Assembly: GCF_019511645.1 (NCBI RefSeq)
Contig: NZ_JAEUAX010000003.1
Coordinates: 310,001-374,000, forward strand
Length of the DNA stretch: 64,000 bases
Direction of reading: 5' to 3'
Origin: Microbacterium ureisolvens
GTDB taxonomy: Bacteria; Actinomycetota; Actinomycetes; Actinomycetales; Microbacteriaceae
Shown here: positions 60,895-64,000 of the stretch, piece after piece
Numbering within the stretch: position 1 is the first letter of the stretch
Layout of the letters: each line of letters begins with the position of its first letter
Program-made: the position numbers and the translations under genes
Notes under the pieces: generated by a model
Databases searched by the model: none
What the model saw: only the letters and a program-made list of their open reading frames with translations
Told to the model about the DNA's origin: nothing

Positions 60895-61743
60895 TCAGAT
60901 GCCCCAGGGGAAGAAGACGGCGAACAATGCGGCCGAGGCCGCCCAGAACGCGATCACGAACACGGTGTCGCGCACGCGCCACGGCACGAGGTACCGCTCG
61001 GTGCGGTCGGGGTGGGCGCCGAAGGCGCGGGCGTCCATGGCGAGGGCGACGCGCTCGGCATGGCGGATGGCGCCGGCCATGAGCGGCACGATGTAGCCGA
61101 ACCAGCGGGCGATCGCGGCGAACGGCCCGCGGCCGCCGTGGGCGCCGCGGACCCGGTGCGCCTGCCGGATCACGTCGAGCTCGTGCCCGAACCGCGGCAC
61201 GAACCGGAACGCCGCCAGCGCCGTGTAGCCGATGCGGTACGGCACCCGCAGCTGCTGCACGGCCGCGCGCACGAGGTCGGGGCCGGTGGTCGAGAGGCCG
61301 GCGATGAGCGTGAGCGCGACGATCGCGGCGAGGCGCAGCCCCGTCGCGAAACCCACCTGGAGCGCACCGCCGTACATCGTCCAAGCGCCGATCTGCCACA
61401 CCACCACGGACTGGTCGACGCGTGACGCGTCGGTCCACAGCGCGAAGCCGAAGCCGATCACGACCGCGCTGAGCGGCAGCGCCAGGAACAGGATCGCCGC
61501 GAGACGCCGGGTGAACGACACCCCCACCAGCAGCACGACGTACGCGAGCGCAAGGAACGCGGCAGGGGTGGCGAGATCCCGCACGAACACGAGCAGCGCC
61601 ATCGCGGGCAGCGGTGCGGCGAGCTTTGCGAGCGGGTTCAACCCATAGAGGAACCTGACGGCGGATGCCTCGACCCGCCGCGCGTACGGATCGAAGCTCG
61701 AGTGCGCCGCCGTCGCCGCGGTCAGCGGGCCGGTGCCGGTCAC
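60895..61743 (-). CDS. ECF transporter T component (EcfT/CbiQ-like)
   Basis: 282 residues. About six helices and the cytoplasmic coupling region with the T-component signature (RIGYTALAAFRFVPRFGHELDVIRQAHRVRGAHGG, then ERVALAMDARAFGAHPDRTE, where ARAFG stands for the usual ARG motif). It links the ATPase to the S component. ATG overlaps the ATPase stop by ATGA. Upstream N-terminus is hydrophilic. Confidence 0.88.
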   Translation of the reverse strand: MTGTGPLTAATAAHSSFDPYARRVEASAVRFLYGLNPLAKLAAPLPAMALLVFVRDLATPAAFLALAYVVLLVGVSFTRRLAAILFLALPLSAVVIGFGFALWTDASRVDQSVVVWQIGAWTMYGGALQVGFATGLRLAAIVALTLIAGLSTTGPDLVRAAVQQLRVPYRIGYTALAAFRFVPRFGHELDVIRQAHRVRGAHGGRGPFAAIARWFGYIVPLMAGAIRHAERVALAMDARAFGAHPDRTERYLVPWRVRDTVFVIAFWAASAALFAVFFPWGI

Positions 61744-63665
61744 GCGGCACCTCCCGAGGCGTGCGGGGCCGGTGGATGCGTGGCCGTCGGCGCCGATCTG
61801 GTTCGCAATTCAGGATCGATGGCGCGCGGCGGGTGGCTTCGGGTCGTCTCCACGGCATCCGTCCTGAATTGCGAACGGGACGTCGGGGTGGGTTCGGGAG
61901 CTTCGGGGAGGTCGGCGAGGCGGGCGATGCGGGACAGCTCGGGGAGGTCGGCGAGGCGGGCGATGCGGGACAGCTCGGGGTGGTTGCGCACGCCTCGGAG
62001 CGCGCGGCGCAGCGGAGGCGGGCGCAGGCCCGCCCGGGCGATGAGCGCGTCGTCGGCGAAGAGGTCGGCGGTCGGGCCCTCGGCGAGCACGCGCCCGTCG
62101 GCCAGCACGACGGTGTGGTCAGCGTAGTCGGTCACGAGCTGCATGTCGTGGGTGACGACGACGATGGTGGTTCCCTCGGCGTTGAGCTCGGACAGCAGCG
62201 AGAGGAGTTCGTCGGCACGGGCGCGGTCCTGGCCGAAGGTCGGCTCATCGAGCACGAGTACCGGGGCGCCGGCGACCAGCGCGGTGCCGACCGACAGGCG
62301 GCGCTTCTGTCCGCCCGAGAGGAGGAACGGGTGGCTGTCGGCCTTCGCCACGAGACCGAACCGCGTGAGCAGGGACTCGGTGCGGGTGCGCACCTCGTCG
62401 TCGGGGAGGTGCTGGCGGCGAAGACCGTGGGCGATCTCATCGAACACCGTGTGCGCGATGAACTGGTGCTCGGGGTTCTGGAAGACGAACCCGATGCGCG
62501 AGCTCAGGGTGCGCGCGTCGGCCCGTCCGACATCGAGCCCGTCGACGTGCACGGTGCCCTTGGGAGGCGAGACGACGCCGGCGAGCGCCTGGATGAGGCT
62601 GGTCTTGCCGGCGCCGTTCGCCCCGACGATGGCCACGAAGGAGCCGCGGAGGACGTCGAGGTCGACGCCGTGGAGCACCTCGGTGCGTCCTCGCCGAAGG
62701 GTGAGGTTCCGGACGGTGATGACTCGAGTGGCACTGCTCGCCGGTTCGGCGCGTTTCGACTCGCTCGTTGCTCGCTCGCTCAACGAGCGAGAAATCGGGG
62801 CAGGCTCGGCGTCGAGTGCCTCCCGCAGCTCGTCCGGTGTCAGCGGCAACGGTTCGAGTGCGAAGCCGGCGCGGCGCAGACGCAGGGCGGCGATCGTCGA
62901 GACCGGCAGCCACACGCCCATGGCGTGCAGATCCTCGGCGCGTCCGCGCAGCACGTCGTCCACCGGGCCGTCTGCCGCGACGAAGCCGTCGTGGTCGAGA
63001 ACGACGACCCGGTCGACGAAGGCGACGGCGGCGTCGAGGTTGTGCTCCACGAGGAGGATGGCGCGGTCGCCGGCCGTCACGAGCTCGGCGAGTGCGCCGT
63101 ACACTTCCTCGATTCCGGCGGGATCGAGGTTGGCCGTCGGCTCGTCGAGCACGAGGAGAGGCGATCCCATCGCGAGCGCGCAGGCGATCGCGAGCCGCTG
63201 GCGCCCGCCGCCCGAAAGCCGATCGGGGTTCTCGCGCCGGCGTTCCCACAGGCCCACGCGACGCAGGGCCTCTTCCGCGCGGGCGAGCACCTCGGCCACC
63301 GGCATGCGCAGGTTCTCCGGCCCGAAGGCCACCTCATCGAGGAGCGTGCCGGTCACGAGCTGGGCGTCGGGGTCCTGGAAGACCATTCCGACGCGGGTGC
63401 TGAGCTCGGCGACCGGTGTCGTCTGCGTATCGAGTCCGTCCACCTCTATCGATCCCGTCACCGTCGCCGGAACGGCCTGCGGCAGCAGCCCGTTCAGCGC
63501 GAGTGTCAGCGTCGACTTGCCCGACCCGCTCGGACCGAGCAGCAGCACCACCTCGCCGGGGGTGATATCGAATGACACGGATGCCGGCGCCGGCGTGGTC
63601 TCGCCGTCGTGTGTGACGCCGAGCTCGCGCACCCGCAGCAGCGGCACGGCAGAGGACACGGTCAT
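61740..63665 (-). CDS. fused ECF ATPase (YkoD-like, two ABC domains) with repeat-derived linkers
   Basis: 641 residues. Two ABC domains: GPSGSGKST, LSGGGRQRLAIA (Gly where Gln is usual), LLVLDEPTANLD; and GANGAGKTS, LSGGQKRRLS, LVLDEPTFGQD, equal to EcfA plus EcfA' in one chain. The interdomain linker contains RSLSER from a type A palindromic repeat (about residue 293), and the last 75 residues hold a 12-residue tandem repeat (ELSRIARLADLP) and a type B repeat (QFRTDA ... DPELRT). The ATG at 63665 lies just downstream of an iron box. Confidence 0.9.
   Translation of the reverse strand: MTVSSAVPLLRVRELGVTHDGETTPAPASVSFDITPGEVVLLLGPSGSGKSTLTLALNGLLPQAVPATVTGSIEVDGLDTQTTPVAELSTRVGMVFQDPDAQLVTGTLLDEVAFGPENLRMPVAEVLARAEEALRRVGLWERRRENPDRLSGGGRQRLAIACALAMGSPLLVLDEPTANLDPAGIEEVYGALAELVTAGDRAILLVEHNLDAAVAFVDRVVVLDHDGFVAADGPVDDVLRGRAEDLHAMGVWLPVSTIAALRLRRAGFALEPLPLTPDELREALDAEPAPISRSLSERATSESKRAEPASSATRVITVRNLTLRRGRTEVLHGVDLDVLRGSFVAIVGANGAGKTSLIQALAGVVSPPKGTVHVDGLDVGRADARTLSSRIGFVFQNPEHQFIAHTVFDEIAHGLRRQHLPDDEVRTRTESLLTRFGLVAKADSHPFLLSGGQKRRLSVGTALVAGAPVLVLDEPTFGQDRARADELLSLLSELNAEGTTIVVVTHDMQLVTDYADHTVVLADGRVLAEGPTADLFADDALIARAGLRPPPLRRALRGVRNHPELSRIARLADLPELSRIARLADLPEAPEPTPTSRSQFRTDAVETTRSHPPRAIDPELRTRSAPTATHPPAPHASGGAA
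61801..61876. repeat. palindromic repeat, type B, copy 2 (in coding)
   Basis: GTTCGCAATTCAGGAT (61801-61816) and TCCTGAATTGCGAAC (61862-61876) are the same arms as at 2436-2510, with GGCATCC again just inside the right arm. It is translated as part of the ECF ATPase C-terminal tail. Confidence 0.78.
61905..61976. repeat. perfect 36-base tandem duplication
   Basis: Two identical 36-base units (61905-61940 and 61941-61976) encode ELSRIARLADLP twice in the ATPase tail. In-frame and exact, so recent. Confidence 0.9.
62750..62797. repeat. palindromic repeat, type A, in ECF ATPase linker
   Basis: TCGCTCGTTG (62761-62770) and CAACGAGCGA (62781-62790) form a 10-base stem with a 10-base loop; the core TCGCTCGCTCAACG (62772-62785) is shared with 35680-35693. 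It is read in the frame that gives RSLSER, as in the siderophore permease. Confidence 0.75.
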
Positions 63666-63683
63666 CCGATCGTCGAGGGAAAC

Positions 63684-63697
63684 TTAGCCTTCCCTAA
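63684..63697 (-). promoter_or_regulatory. DtxR-type iron box before the ECF operon
   Basis: On the minus strand TTAGGGAAGGCTAA, close to the DtxR/IdeR consensus and to the box at 33601-33614. It lies about 20 bases before the ATPase ATG, over the promoter, so the whole ECF-SIP operon is probably iron-repressed. Confidence 0.82.
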
Positions 63698-63744
63698 CTT
63701 ACCGGCCTACCCGGCGCCGGGGAAACGGCGCCTCACCGCGAGAA

Positions 63745-64000
63745 TCAGCGCTGACTGCGCCGGGCGACCCCCGCACGACGCAATGCGGAGCCGATGGCGA
63801 GTCCGACCGCCGTCCATGCCACGGGCCCGATGATGAACAGCGCGACGTAGACGATCTGGCCCCAGAGCGGGAAGCGCGTCACATCGGCCGCGAACCAGAT
63901 CGCGGCGGCGATGACGGCGCCCACGATCACGGCCGAGAGGAAGAAACGCCACGGCTCCCAGCGCTTGTAGCGCGAGGTCGCGGCGATGAGCTCCTGCAGT
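63745..64000 (-). CDS. small membrane protein, 5' end beyond window
   Basis: The last 85 residues are visible: LQELIAATSRYKRWEPWRFF, two helices (LSAVIVGAVIAAAIWFAADV and GQIVYVALFIIGPVAWTAVGLA), and a basic end RRAGVARRSQR. The frame is open at the right edge, so the start is outside. Function unknown. Confidence 0.7.
   Translation of the reverse strand, partial: LQELIAATSRYKRWEPWRFFLSAVIVGAVIAAAIWFAADVTRFPLWGQIVYVALFIIGPVAWTAVGLAIGSALRRAGVARRSQR

Overview
The window is high-GC DNA from an actinobacterium. Frequent GTG starts, a DEAD-box helicase with an Arg-rich N-terminus, DtxR-type iron boxes, a DUF3073 protein, and the recurring hexamer GGATGC/GCATCC all point to Microbacteriaceae, most likely Microbacterium or a close relative. 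That placement is inference from gene content and style; no rRNA or tRNA gene is present to confirm it. I see no phage, insertion sequence or CRISPR array. Most genes look like core or lineage-typical chromosome.

Layout. 1-6.8 kb: purine biosynthesis (purD on minus; purM-purF on plus) with small conserved genes between. 6.8-15.4 kb: a CynX-type MFS exporter, DUF3073, a universal stress protein, a PadR/DUF4097 pair, a TipAL-like MerR regulator, a short-chain dehydrogenase, a Rho_N-like protein, topoisomerase IB and a pair of CrcB fluoride channels. 15.4-20.6 kb: a giant RND-type exporter with an acidic tail, and a polytopic membrane protein. 20.8-27.5 kb: a LacI-controlled operon for sugar uptake (aldolase-like gene, chvE, mmsA, mmsB), with lacI and a gene of unknown function next to it. 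27.5-33.5 kb: housekeeping singles (PAP2, AlkD-like, DUF2461, acyltransferase, SRPBCC, GNAT, SulP). 33.6-37.7 kb: an iron-siderophore ABC importer behind an iron box. 37.7-43.2 kb: MFS, cold-shock protein, fatty acid desaturase, and an ECF42-type sigma factor with a YciI partner. 43.5-50.3 kb: an orphan substrate-binding lipoprotein, then three DUF998-like membrane proteins interleaved with two paralogous single-pass proteins that share an N-terminal LRARAYGP motif. 50.5-59.3 kb: DEAD helicase, glycosyltransferase, TetR/esterase pair, Rv2578c-type radical SAM protein, VanY-type carboxypeptidase, acyl-CoA dehydrogenase. 59.4-63.7 kb: a four-gene ECF transporter operon that includes a siderophore-interacting reductase and has an iron box at its promoter. 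The window ends in a partial membrane protein.

How it works together. Two separate iron-uptake loci (33.6 and 63.7 kb) carry the same kind of DtxR box, so they probably respond together to iron limitation; the second is an unusual ECF-type system. Four local regulators (PadR, MerR, LacI, TetR) each have visible palindromic sites in front of themselves or the adjoining genes. About twenty genes have a TAnnnT-like -10 element ending six or seven bases before the start codon and no Shine-Dalgarno sequence, which indicates widespread leaderless transcription. Two families of palindromic repeat are present, and both have copies inside coding sequence.
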